Source: Chloroflexota bacterium
GTDB lineage: Bacteria > Chloroflexota > UBA6077 > CF-72
DNA length: 10,956 nucleotides
Assembly: GCA_019247135.1 (NCBI GenBank)
Contig: JAFAPL010000234.1
Span: forward strand, 1 to 10,956
Reading direction: 5' to 3'
Below the pieces are notes generated by a model that did not search any database, was not told where the DNA came from, and was given only the letters and a program-made list of their open reading frames with translations. Positions within the stretch are counted from its first letter, which is position 1. Every line of letters begins with the position of its first letter. Below are positions 1 through 6,611 of the stretch, piece by piece. Position numbers and translations under genes: made by a program.

Positions 1-1046
1 GCCTCGTGCACACCGAGCCCGAACAGCAACGAGATCGCGGCAAGTGCGGGCAGCTCCACGTTGAGCCCTCCGCCAACGTTCGTTCGCTGCGCCCAGGACA
101 TGCCGATCAGGCCGACGATTACAAGGCCATGGAAGAGCAAGCGCCGCCGATCACCTGAGACCGAGCGCGCGACGAAGTAGAGCGGCGCGATGAACAGGGG
201 CAGCGTGAGCTTGCCGGCCAGATCGGGCCAGAACTGCCACACCAGGTCCGGGCTCAATGTGTGTCGTCGCGGCAGGTCCCACACGTAGTACAGAGCCGAT
301 CCGCCGGTCTGAGCCGTCAGCAGCAGCAGCGGCAGCGCCAGCACTACGACGAGGGCAGCGATGAATGCCAACGTCAGCCTGCGCCGTAGCAGCAGGCATG
401 CAACGAGCAGCACCACCACGACGGGCACAGCTGACTGCTTGGTAAGCAACGCGAGCCCCGCAAACGCGCCGCTGCACGCGGTGGTGCGCCAGGAAGCGCG
501 CCCGAGCAGCGCAGACCGAGCTGCATACACGGCAGCGAGCAGCAGCGCGAGCATGAGTGCGTCCATGCGCGCCGTATCCATGTCGTGGTCGGCCAGCGTG
601 GCACAGGCGGCAAAAAGGCCACCGCTGACCAGGCCGGCCCGGAGGTCGCCCGTCTCATGCCGAACCAGCCCGACAATCAGCCCAATAGATGCAATCGACG
701 CGAGTAGCGAGACGATGCGAAGGGCGGTCATGCTCGGCCCAATCACCCTGGCTACCAATGCGGCGGCGTAGAAGAAGCCCGGCCCATAGATATAGGGGAC
801 GTACTCCAGCGACGGCGACCCATAGATCTGCTGGCCTGCGAGGATCCGCTTCACCTCAACCAGGACGCCGGGCTCGAGGCCGTCGAGCGGGTATGGATAC
901 AGGGCTCTGAGTACCCCGGTGCCGATGAACGCGGCAATGTAGCCACCTCCGACCAGCAGCAGTACAGCCCTGAGCAGAAGAACCGCACGGGCTTCGGCGC
1001 CCGCCTCGCAGGCGATGGGCGCGAGCCGCGTCACCGCCAGGCGCAT
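1..1046 (-). CDS. Integral-membrane glycosyltransferase (GT-C fold, ArnT/PMT-like), 3'-truncated by window edge
   Basis: The minus-strand frame is open from an ATG at 1046 through the left edge, giving 348 codons with no stop. A TGA lies just upstream at 1052-1050, so the N-terminus is real and only the C-terminus is missing. The product is very hydrophobic. Stretches such as AVLLLVGGGYIAAFIG (about residues 27-42), a long helix-rich middle, and LTLAFIAALVVVLALPLLLL look like membrane spans. Between the first two spans an extracytoplasmic loop carries LDGLEPG, LEYVPYIYGPGFFY and acidic residues. This matches the first loop of lipid-linked-sugar-dependent transferases (ArnT/PMT/DUF2029-like). 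A later GLALLTKQSAVP segment is also typical of these proteins. Family knowledge suggests transfer of a sugar from a polyprenyl-phosphate donor on the outer face of the membrane; the acceptor is unknown. The start has no Shine-Dalgarno sequence. GTG at 1034 is an alternative start. The family call is fairly secure, the specific activity is not. Confidence 0.75.
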   Translation of the reverse strand, partial: MRLAVTRLAPIACEAGAEARAVLLLRAVLLLVGGGYIAAFIGTGVLRALYPYPLDGLEPGVLVEVKRILAGQQIYGSPSLEYVPYIYGPGFFYAAALVARVIGPSMTALRIVSLLASIASIGLIVGLVRHETGDLRAGLVSGGLFAACATLADHDMDTARMDALMLALLLAAVYAARSALLGRASWRTTACSGAFAGLALLTKQSAVPVVVVLLVACLLLRRRLTLAFIAALVVVLALPLLLLTAQTGGSALYYVWDLPRRHTLSPDLVWQFWPDLAGKLTLPLFIAPLYFVARSVSGDRRRLLFHGLVIVGLIGMSWAQRTNVGGGLNVELPALAAISLLFGLGVHE

Positions 1047-1797
1047 GCTTCATACTAAAGAGGCTTTGGGCTTCTTCAGCGCTGTGCAGTTCCTGACGCG
1101 GATTCCGGTTCCGCCAGGTGAGCACAAGCTCGAGGACGCCTTCATCTGGTTCGCCCCCGTTGGTCTTCTGATTGGCGCGCTGCTGGCGCTGGTCGACTAC
1201 CTCGCGCGTTCGATCGCGCTGTCAAGCTCTGTGACGGCCGCGCTGATCGTCACGACCTGGCTGCTCGTGACTGGCGCTCTGCATGCCGACGGTCTGATGG
1301 ACACCTGCGACGCCGTGTTTGCGCACGCCTCCGCCGAACGACGACTGGAGATCATGCGCGACCCGCGCGCCGGCGCATTCGGGGTGGTCGGCATCGTTTG
1401 CGTTGTGCTGTTGAAGTTCGCGGCACTCGACGCGCTGCCAGTTGCCGTTCGCCTGCAGACGCTCATCCTCGCGCCAGGCCTGGGACGCTGGGCGATCGCG
1501 TTCGTGAGCGCGCTCTTTCCCTACGCTCGCGAAACGGGGCTTGGGGCACCGTTGAAAAAGGCCGCCACGCCACGGGCACTGCTGGTCGCGTCGATCGCGC
1601 CACTCGTCGCATGCGGCGTCGTTTGGCCGCTAGGTCTCCCACTGGCCGCACTCGCACTGCTGACAGCGTGGCTCGTTAGCCGCGGACTTTTGATGGCATT
1701 GCCCGGGCTGACCGGTGACTGCTACGGCGCGGTGTGTGAGCTGGTTGAAGCGGTCGTACTCGTGGGTGCCGCACCCGTTGCGCATGCGCTGTCCTGA
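1045..1797 (+). CDS. cobS: Adenosylcobinamide-GDP ribazoletransferase (cobalamin-5'-phosphate synthase)
   Basis: CobS is an integral membrane enzyme. It joins adenosylcobinamide-GDP to alpha-ribazole (or its phosphate), the final assembly of the cobamide nucleotide loop. From ATG 1045 the protein is 250 aa, close to the family norm of about 250. An in-frame ATG at 1015 would add ten residues that lack family character. The N-terminal FFSAVQFLTRIPVP is the usual CobS opening. The signature GALHADGLMD (residues 77-86), with its acidic Asp-82/Asp-86 motif, is followed by LEIMRDPRAGAFGVVG (about 101-116). The C-terminal half has GLTGDCYGAVCELVEA. Several hydrophobic spans are spread throughout. 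It overlaps the next gene, the CobT-type phosphoribosyltransferase, by 14 nt, which supports coupled expression of consecutive pathway steps. No cobalamin riboswitch is possible directly upstream because that DNA codes for the glycosyltransferase. No Shine-Dalgarno sequence is visible at 1045. One oddity is DTCDA where DTADG is more usual. Confidence 0.93.
   Translation: MLHTKEALGFFSAVQFLTRIPVPPGEHKLEDAFIWFAPVGLLIGALLALVDYLARSIALSSSVTAALIVTTWLLVTGALHADGLMDTCDAVFAHASAERRLEIMRDPRAGAFGVVGIVCVVLLKFAALDALPVAVRLQTLILAPGLGRWAIAFVSALFPYARETGLGAPLKKAATPRALLVASIAPLVACGVVWPLGLPLAALALLTAWLVSRGLLMALPGLTGDCYGAVCELVEAVVLVGAAPVAHALS
1052..1057 (-). promoter_or_regulatory. Possible -10 box (TAGTAT) directly upstream of the glycosyltransferase start
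   Basis: On the minus strand TAGTAT is followed by five bases (GAAGC) and then the ATG at 1046. No ribosome binding site fits between them. The TANNNT-plus-short-gap layout is what a leaderless gene would show. The box lies inside the cobS coding sequence. A similar arrangement precedes the epimerase gene at 8615. This is inference from a six-base match only. Confidence 0.3.
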
Positions 1798-2941
1798 GGT
1801 GCAGGAAAAACCCGAAATCCTGTTTGCCGCGGCTGCCGAACGCGGCCGTATGCTCGTCGAGCGCTGGCGGGGAGAGCGGCCGTTGTTTGTGTGCGTGCTT
1901 GCGCATACCGACACGTGCCTGGTGCCAGGCGTGTCCGCCGCGGGAATCAGCGAGGAGCTGCGGCCGCTCACGCCGGCGGCGGACGCCGAAGTTGTCCTGC
2001 TCGGCGGCCCGAAGTGCTTGCCTGCGTTGCCGAGCAATCCGCTGGGTGTGCCCGGACCCTCGGGCATCACGCGCGCGGCGCTCGGGCTCGCGCGATTGCG
2101 GGCCAAGTTCGCCGGAGCGGGCCTGCGCGTGTGGCCGGAGACACCTTGCCTCCGTCTTGGTGATACCGCTGGCGGCGACATTCAGCTTGGCAGGGCCGTA
2201 CCCGACGCACGTGCCCTGTTCGACCGCGGGAAAGCGCTCGGGCGCTCACTGCGCGGACGTGCACCGTACGTCGTGATTGCGGAGAGCGTGCCCGGTGGGA
2301 CGACCACGGCGTTGGCCATTTTGCTTGCGCTCGGCTTCAACGCGGAAGGTCGCGTCAGCGGGAGTCAAGCAGGCAATGGACACGCCGCCAAGACCGCTGT
2401 CGTTCGACGTGCGCTTGCATCGGCGCAGCTTCTGCCGGGTGACGGCCGAAGGGATCCGCTAGGCGCGCTGGAACAGATCGGCGACCCGATGCAGCCCGTG
2501 GCAGTCGGGATCGCGCTCGCGGCACGCGAGGCGGGCCTGGACGTCTTGCTCGCGGGCGGGTCGCAGATGCTCGCGGTCGCGGCACTGCTCTCCGCAGTCG
2601 GCGGCGCGGCCGCGCTGGATGGCGTCGCCGTTGGCACGACTCGGTGGATCGTTGAAGATCGCTGGGCTGACATCACTGGTCTGGCTGCAGAGGTCGGTCC
2701 GGAGTTGCCGCTCGTCGCGGCAAATCTCGACTTTTCGACTGCACGGCATGCAGGGCTGCGGGAGTACGAGCGCGGCCTCGTCAAAGAGGGCGTTGGCGCG
2801 GGGGCCGCGTGCATTGCTGCCTGCTTGTGCGGCGGCGCGACACGCCAGGAGCTCCACGCAACGATCGACGCGACCTACGACGGCTTGCTGGCAGCCCCTT
2901 GCGTACCTTCGATTTCCTATTCTCTTACGGCCCGCACATGA
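1784..2941 (+). CDS. cobT: Archaeal/cyanobacterial-type nicotinate-nucleotide:base phosphoribosyltransferase (UPF0284, TIGR00303)
   Basis: The 385-aa product belongs to the UPF0284/TIGR00303 group, distantly related to classical CobT. CobT moves the phosphoribosyl group of nicotinate mononucleotide onto the lower-ligand base to give alpha-ribazole phosphate, which feeds CobS. Visible conserved blocks are GVSAAGISEELRPLTPAADAE (about residues 49-69, written here only as key residues S51, E57, T63, D67), VPGGTTTALAIL (169-180), GRVSGS (189-194), GDPMQP (233-238), LAGGSQM (256-262), VGTTRWI (283-289) and LVKEGVGAGAA (332-342). The Glu of KEGVGAG aligns with the catalytic glutamate motif of classical CobT. 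The ATG at 1784 lies inside cobS. An upstream in-frame ATG at 1715 would add residues with no family resemblance. The stop overlaps the def start as ATGA. The family assignment is strong. The exact lower-ligand base is not predictable, and the symbol is used by function rather than close homology. Confidence 0.85.
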   Translation: MRCPEVQEKPEILFAAAAERGRMLVERWRGERPLFVCVLAHTDTCLVPGVSAAGISEELRPLTPAADAEVVLLGGPKCLPALPSNPLGVPGPSGITRAALGLARLRAKFAGAGLRVWPETPCLRLGDTAGGDIQLGRAVPDARALFDRGKALGRSLRGRAPYVVIAESVPGGTTTALAILLALGFNAEGRVSGSQAGNGHAAKTAVVRRALASAQLLPGDGRRDPLGALEQIGDPMQPVAVGIALAAREAGLDVLLAGGSQMLAVAALLSAVGGAAALDGVAVGTTRWIVEDRWADITGLAAEVGPELPLVAANLDFSTARHAGLREYERGLVKEGVGAGAACIAACLCGGATRQELHATIDATYDGLLAAPCVPSISYSLTART

Positions 2942-3480
2942 TTCGGCCTATCCTCGTCGTCGGCAACCCCGTCCTGCGGCAGAAGGCGAAACGCGTCAGT
3001 CAGATCGATCGCCCGATCCAACGCTTGATCGATGACCTGATCGAGACGATGAAGGCCGCGCCAGGCGTCGGCCTGGCGGCGCCCCAGGTGGGCGTGCCGC
3101 TACGTCTGGCCGTCATCGAGGTGGACGAAAAGATCACGGTGATTGTCAACCCTGAGATCGTGAAGACTTCCGGGGAAAACGAGCTGGACGAGGGCTGCTT
3201 GTCGGTACCTGGCTTCTGGGGTCGCTTGCCGCGCGCCGAACGCGTTTCGGTGAAAGCGCTGGATCGCAACGGCAAAGACTTTCGGATCCGTGATGCCGAG
3301 GGACTGTTCGCGCAGGCGCTGCAGCACGAGATCGACCACCTGGACGGGCACCTGTACATCGACCGGATGGAGTCGCTCGATACATTGCAGCGATCCGAGC
3401 CGTTGAGGAAGCGCGAGGCGGACGCGCGCGCTGCTCGCGGTGAATCACTCGAATCAGATGAGGAGGACGAACCCGCATGA
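2938..3480 (+). CDS. def: Peptide deformylase
   Basis: This cytoplasmic metalloenzyme removes the formyl group from the initiator methionine of nascent proteins. All three catalytic motifs are present: GVGLAAPQ (residues 43-50), EGCLS (85-89, metal-binding Cys-87) and QHEIDH (129-134, metal-binding His-130 and His-134 with catalytic Glu-131). The start ATG 2938 overlaps the preceding stop as ATGA, and MIRPILVVGNPVLR is a normal family N-terminus. A longer in-frame reading from 2809 adds sequence that belongs to the cobT-like gene. The product is 180 aa. After the third motif it has a charged tail of about 40 residues ending in acidic DEEDEPA, whose codons also contain the ribosome binding site of the next gene. 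No fmt gene is next to it, unlike many genomes. Confidence 0.96.
   Translation: MIRPILVVGNPVLRQKAKRVSQIDRPIQRLIDDLIETMKAAPGVGLAAPQVGVPLRLAVIEVDEKITVIVNPEIVKTSGENELDEGCLSVPGFWGRLPRAERVSVKALDRNGKDFRIRDAEGLFAQALQHEIDHLDGHLYIDRMESLDTLQRSEPLRKREADARAARGESLESDEEDEPA
3461..3466 (+). promoter_or_regulatory. Ribosome binding site for the amidotransferase-fold hydrolase
   Basis: AGGAGG, a full Shine-Dalgarno match, lies ten bases before ATG 3477 and inside the last codons of def. It supports start 3477 (or the adjacent ATG 3480). Confidence 0.75.
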
Positions 3481-4199
3481 TGCGGCCGCTCATTGGGATC
3501 ATCGCTACACCTGACGTCGACGCTGAAGATGGAATGGAGTACGCGCGGCTGCGGATGACCTACGTACGCGCGATGGACGGCGCGGGCGCGCTGCCGGTGC
3601 TCATTCCGCTGATGCACGAGTCGGCGCTGAAAGATGTCCTTGGACGCCTCGACGGCATTGTTTTTCCTGGCGGGGTGGACATCGACCCGAGCCGATACGG
3701 GGCGACGCGCGACGCAACCACCGTTGTCAATCCTGAACTGGACGAGCTGGACTTCGCGGCCGCGGAATGGGCCCTAAACGCCGACGTGCCCGTGCTTGGC
3801 ATCTGCCGCGGCCAGCAGGTTTTGAATGTCGCTCTGGGCGGCTCGCTGATCCAGGACGTACCGCGGCACCCGCATTCGCATACGCGCACTGCATTCGGGC
3901 ATCCGATCGCGATCGAGCCGGATTCCAGGCTGGCCCAACTGGTCGGCACTCACGCGGCCGAGGTGAACTCGCTGCATCATCAGGCTCTGGACGCGCTTGG
4001 GCGCGACCTGCGCGCGGTTGCCTGGGCCCCCGACGGCACCGTTGAAGCGATCGAGGGCACGCGCCATCCGTGGCTGCTGGCGGTGCAGTTTCACCCGGAG
4101 GACATGGTTCCTGCGCACGCTGAGAGCAAGAAGCTGCTCGAAGCGTTCGTGGAAACGTGCCAGGCCAGAATGAGGTCCCCGGCGGTCGCGCTCCGGTAG
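3477..4199 (+). CDS. Class-I glutamine-amidotransferase-fold hydrolase (peptidase C26, gamma-glutamyl-GABA hydrolase family)
   Basis: The 240-aa product has the C26/PuuD-like architecture. FPGGVDIDPSRYG (about residues 63-75) carries the family's GGxDxxP signature. VLGICRGQQVLN (106-117) holds the nucleophile Cys-110. VNSLHHQALDAL (163-174) and VQFHPED (203-209) follow, with His-206 and Glu-208 completing the triad. Family members hydrolyse gamma-glutamyl amide bonds, for example gamma-glutamyl-GABA in putrescine breakdown. No putrescine genes are nearby, so the substrate is unknown and the symbol puuD is not justified. ATG 3477 overlaps the def stop (ATGA), and a second ATG follows at once at 3480. 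A strong AGGAGG precedes both. It sits between def and secD in a tight same-strand run, which says little about substrate. Confidence 0.88.
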   Translation: MMRPLIGIIATPDVDAEDGMEYARLRMTYVRAMDGAGALPVLIPLMHESALKDVLGRLDGIVFPGGVDIDPSRYGATRDATTVVNPELDELDFAAAEWALNADVPVLGICRGQQVLNVALGGSLIQDVPRHPHSHTRTAFGHPIAIEPDSRLAQLVGTHAAEVNSLHHQALDALGRDLRAVAWAPDGTVEAIEGTRHPWLLAVQFHPEDMVPAHAESKKLLEAFVETCQARMRSPAVALR

Positions 4200-4204
4200 A
4201 CTTC

Positions 4205-4209
4205 GAGGT
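4205..4209 (+). promoter_or_regulatory. Ribosome binding site for secD
   Basis: GAGGT sits eight bases before ATG 4218, in the 18-nt gap after the hydrolase stop. This is the only gap of any size inside the plus-strand cluster. It fixes the secD start. Confidence 0.65.
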
Positions 4210-4217
4210 CGCTTTTT

Positions 4218-5609
4218 ATGAAACGCCTGCTGTTCATTGTCCTGTTGACGCTGGTTGCTGGCTTCGTGGTCTGGCCTCAGGTGCCGGGCAACTACATTCC
4301 GTTCGGCTCTGTGCTCCCAGGTAACCCGGGCATCCATATCGGAGATTTCCAGCGCCAGGGCGCCAAGCTTGGACTGGATCTGCAGGGCGGCACCCAATTG
4401 ACTCTGCAGGCGGACATGAGCCAGGTCTCGCCGGACCAGCAGGCTGACGCGCTCAAAGGCGTTGTCAACGTCATCCAGCGGCGCGTCAACGCCTATGGCG
4501 TCGCCGAACCCGAAATCCAGACGCAGGGCACCGACCGCATCATCGTCCAGCTGCCCGGCGTCAGAGACATCGAGGAAGCAAAGAAGCTCATCGGGCAGAC
4601 CGCCAAGCTGGAGTTCATGCAACAGGACGCCAAGGGCAACTGGGTTCCCGCTACCGGCCAGCTGAACGGCCAGACCGTCGCACTGACGGGAACGTTCCTG
4701 GTGCCAGGCCACCAGCAGGTCACGTTCCAGGGCAATGCCGGTCTGCCAGAGGTCGCATTCGAGTTCAACAGCGACGGCGCACAGCTGTTCCAGCAGATCA
4801 CCAGCGGACTCGTGGGCAAGCCACTTGGCATCTTCCTGGACGGCCAGGAGGTCTCGGCGCCAACTGTTCAGGCGGTCCTCAGCTCCAACGGCGTGATCAC
4901 TGGACTATCGCTCGAACAGGCACGCCTGCTCGCCCTGCAACTGAACGCTGGCGCCTTGCCCGTGCCCGTCAGCATTCAGGAGGAGCGGACTGTTGACGCG
5001 ACCCTCGGCGCTGACTCGGTTCACAAGAGCATCGTTGCTGGTGAGATCGCAATGCTCGTGGTCGTTGCGTTCATGCTCCTGTACTACCGCGTGCCGGGAC
5101 TGGCCGCGTCGCTGGCGTTGATCGTTTACGCGCTCGTGACTCTTGCCATCTTCAAGGTCATTCCAGTCACGCTGACCCTGGCAGGTATCGCGGGGTTCAT
5201 CCTCTCCGTCGGCATGGCCGTGGACGCCAACATCCTCATCTTCGAACGCATGAAAGAAGAGCTGCGCAGCGGCAAGACCATCGCCGCGGCGATTCGTGCA
5301 GGTGAGGATCGCGCCTGGCCATCGATTCGTGACTCGAACACGTCCACGCTCATCACCTGCGGCGTGCTGTACTTCTTCGGACAGCAGTTCGGGGCAACGA
5401 TCATCATGGGTTTCGCCCTCGTGTTGGGCATCGGCGTGGTGGTCTCACTGTTCAGCGCGATCGTCGTCACCCGCACGTTCCTGGAGCTCATCCTGGCTCG
5501 CCGCTGGGCGCACAGCCCGCGGCTGTTTGGAATGGAGATCAGCTCGGCCCAGATTGGGGGTGCCGCGGCGCCCACACGCCGAGCCGTTGCCGCGGGGTCG
5601 CGCAGCTGA
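4218..5609 (+). CDS. secD: Protein translocase subunit SecD
   Basis: SecD works with SecF as an RND-type, proton-driven partner of SecYEG that pulls exported proteins through on the outer face. The 463-aa product has a first membrane span at residues 1-20. Then comes an extracytoplasmic P1 region of about 250 residues with GLDLQGG (62-68), IQRRVNAYGV and GVITGLSLEQARLLALQLNAGALPVP-type sequence (key: ALQLNAGALP about 239-248). The C-terminal half holds five membrane spans. GMAVDANILIFERMKEELR contains Asp-336, which aligns with the conserved functional aspartate of the family. RAWPSIRDSNTSTLIT follows. The tail after the last span (about 430-463) is Arg/Ala-rich and presumably cytoplasmic. 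The stop and the secF start overlap (TGATG). No yajC is adjacent. Length is nearer the short Gram-positive and cyanobacterial forms than the 615-aa E. coli protein. Confidence 0.96.
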   Translation: MKRLLFIVLLTLVAGFVVWPQVPGNYIPFGSVLPGNPGIHIGDFQRQGAKLGLDLQGGTQLTLQADMSQVSPDQQADALKGVVNVIQRRVNAYGVAEPEIQTQGTDRIIVQLPGVRDIEEAKKLIGQTAKLEFMQQDAKGNWVPATGQLNGQTVALTGTFLVPGHQQVTFQGNAGLPEVAFEFNSDGAQLFQQITSGLVGKPLGIFLDGQEVSAPTVQAVLSSNGVITGLSLEQARLLALQLNAGALPVPVSIQEERTVDATLGADSVHKSIVAGEIAMLVVVAFMLLYYRVPGLAASLALIVYALVTLAIFKVIPVTLTLAGIAGFILSVGMAVDANILIFERMKEELRSGKTIAAAIRAGEDRAWPSIRDSNTSTLITCGVLYFFGQQFGATIIMGFALVLGIGVVVSLFSAIVVTRTFLELILARRWAHSPRLFGMEISSAQIGGAAAPTRRAVAAGSRS

Positions 5610-6577
5610 TGTTCGACTTCATTCGTAACCGACGCCTCTTCTATCTCCTCTCGGCGGTACTGATCATCCCTGGCGTGATCTCGCTGGTGTTGCCCGGTGG
5701 CCTGAACCCCGGCATCGACTTCACCAGCGGCACGATCATGACGATCCAGTTCGACAATCCGGTCGACCAGAGCGCCCTCCGCGACGCATTCGCCCAGATC
5801 GATCACCCAGAAGCAATCGTCCAGGCATCTGGCGACAACACGTTCATCGTGCGCACGCGACCATTGCAGCAAGCCCAGCAAACGGACGCTGGCGATCTCG
5901 GCCAATCTGAACGTCAGCAGATCGAGCAGGCACTTACGAGCCGCTTCGGATCGCTGCAGATCCTGAACCTGGACCAGGTTTCGCCACTGATCGCGTCCGA
6001 GATCGTGCGCGACGCGGTGATCGCCGTGGCGGCTGCGTCCGTGTTCATCCTGCTCTACCTGTGGTGGGCGTTCAACAAGGTGACCCATCCCTGGCGGTAC
6101 GGCACGACCGCGGTGGTGGCGTTGATCCATGATGCGCTCGTCGTGCTCGGGATCTTCTCGATCCTCGGACGCCTGTTCCCGGGCGAGATCGAGCTCGAAT
6201 CGACGTTCATCGTCGCCGTGCTGACCGTGATCGGCTTTTCAGTACACGACACCATCGTTGTGTTCGATCGCATTCGGGAGAACTTCATCCGACGTGCTGG
6301 CGAGCCGTTCGAGGACGTGGTGAATCACAGTCTGGCCCAGACGCTCACGCGTTCGTTGAACACGTCCTTGACGGTGCTTCTGACGCTGTTCGTGCTGATG
6401 CTCTTCGGCGGGACCACGATTCGGTATACGTTCGTCTTACCGTTGTTGATTGGCATCACCACCGGGACGTATTCGTCGATCTTTGTCGCCAGTATGCTGC
6501 TGGTCAGCTGGCACATTGGCGAGCTGCGCCGGCTATGGCCGTTCAGCCGCCGCGAGCTGCGCCCGGCGCGCGCATAG
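5609..6577 (+). CDS. secF: Protein translocase subunit SecF
   Basis: SecF is the partner of SecD; the 322-aa length is typical. It has an N-terminal span (about residues 10-30), then GLNPGIDFTSG (31-41), a short extracytoplasmic P4 region (about 42-135), and five C-terminal spans. The hallmark GFSVHDTIVVFDRIREN (209-225) carries Asp-214, equivalent to the functional Asp-213 of E. coli SecF. SLAQTLTRSLNTSLTVLLTL and FVLPLLIGITTGTYSSIF are also standard. Two substitutions stand out: FTSG where FTGG is usual, and HD where ND is usual. The start shares one base with the secD stop, so translation is probably coupled. It is the last gene of the plus-strand cluster, and a hairpin follows 7 nt after its stop. 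Confidence 0.96.
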   Translation: MFDFIRNRRLFYLLSAVLIIPGVISLVLPGGLNPGIDFTSGTIMTIQFDNPVDQSALRDAFAQIDHPEAIVQASGDNTFIVRTRPLQQAQQTDAGDLGQSERQQIEQALTSRFGSLQILNLDQVSPLIASEIVRDAVIAVAAASVFILLYLWWAFNKVTHPWRYGTTAVVALIHDALVVLGIFSILGRLFPGEIELESTFIVAVLTVIGFSVHDTIVVFDRIRENFIRRAGEPFEDVVNHSLAQTLTRSLNTSLTVLLTLFVLMLFGGTTIRYTFVLPLLIGITTGTYSSIFVASMLLVSWHIGELRRLWPFSRRELRPARA

Positions 6578-6583
6578 ACCAGC

Positions 6584-6611
6584 GCGAACCCGCATCGACG
6601 CGCGGGCTTGC
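6584..6611. terminator. Candidate bidirectional terminator between convergent secF and manC
   Basis: GCGAACCCGC at 6584-6593 can pair with GCGGGCTTGC at 6602-6611, with one A-C mismatch, one G-T pair and an eight-base loop. It fills most of the 33-nt gap between the two convergent genes and touches the manC stop codon. There is no T-tract on either side, so it is a structural candidate rather than a textbook intrinsic terminator. Confidence 0.4.

Noticed and set aside
900..1045. Cobalamin riboswitch upstream of cobS
   Set aside because: The DNA is glycosyltransferase coding sequence, and no B12-box-like element was recognised.
1715..1783. Upstream ATG extension of the cobT-like gene
   Set aside because: The added residues overlap cobS in another frame and show no family resemblance; ATG 1784 gives the normal length.
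2809..2937. 43-residue N-terminal extension of peptide deformylase
   Set aside because: It overlaps the conserved cobT-like C-terminus, and the ATGA junction at 2938 gives the standard Def N-terminus.
3774..4712. 312-codon minus-strand frame across the hydrolase-secD junction, and a similar 334-codon frame at 5126-6130
   Set aside because: Both lie opposite well-supported genes and show no domain; they are shadows of GC-rich codon use.
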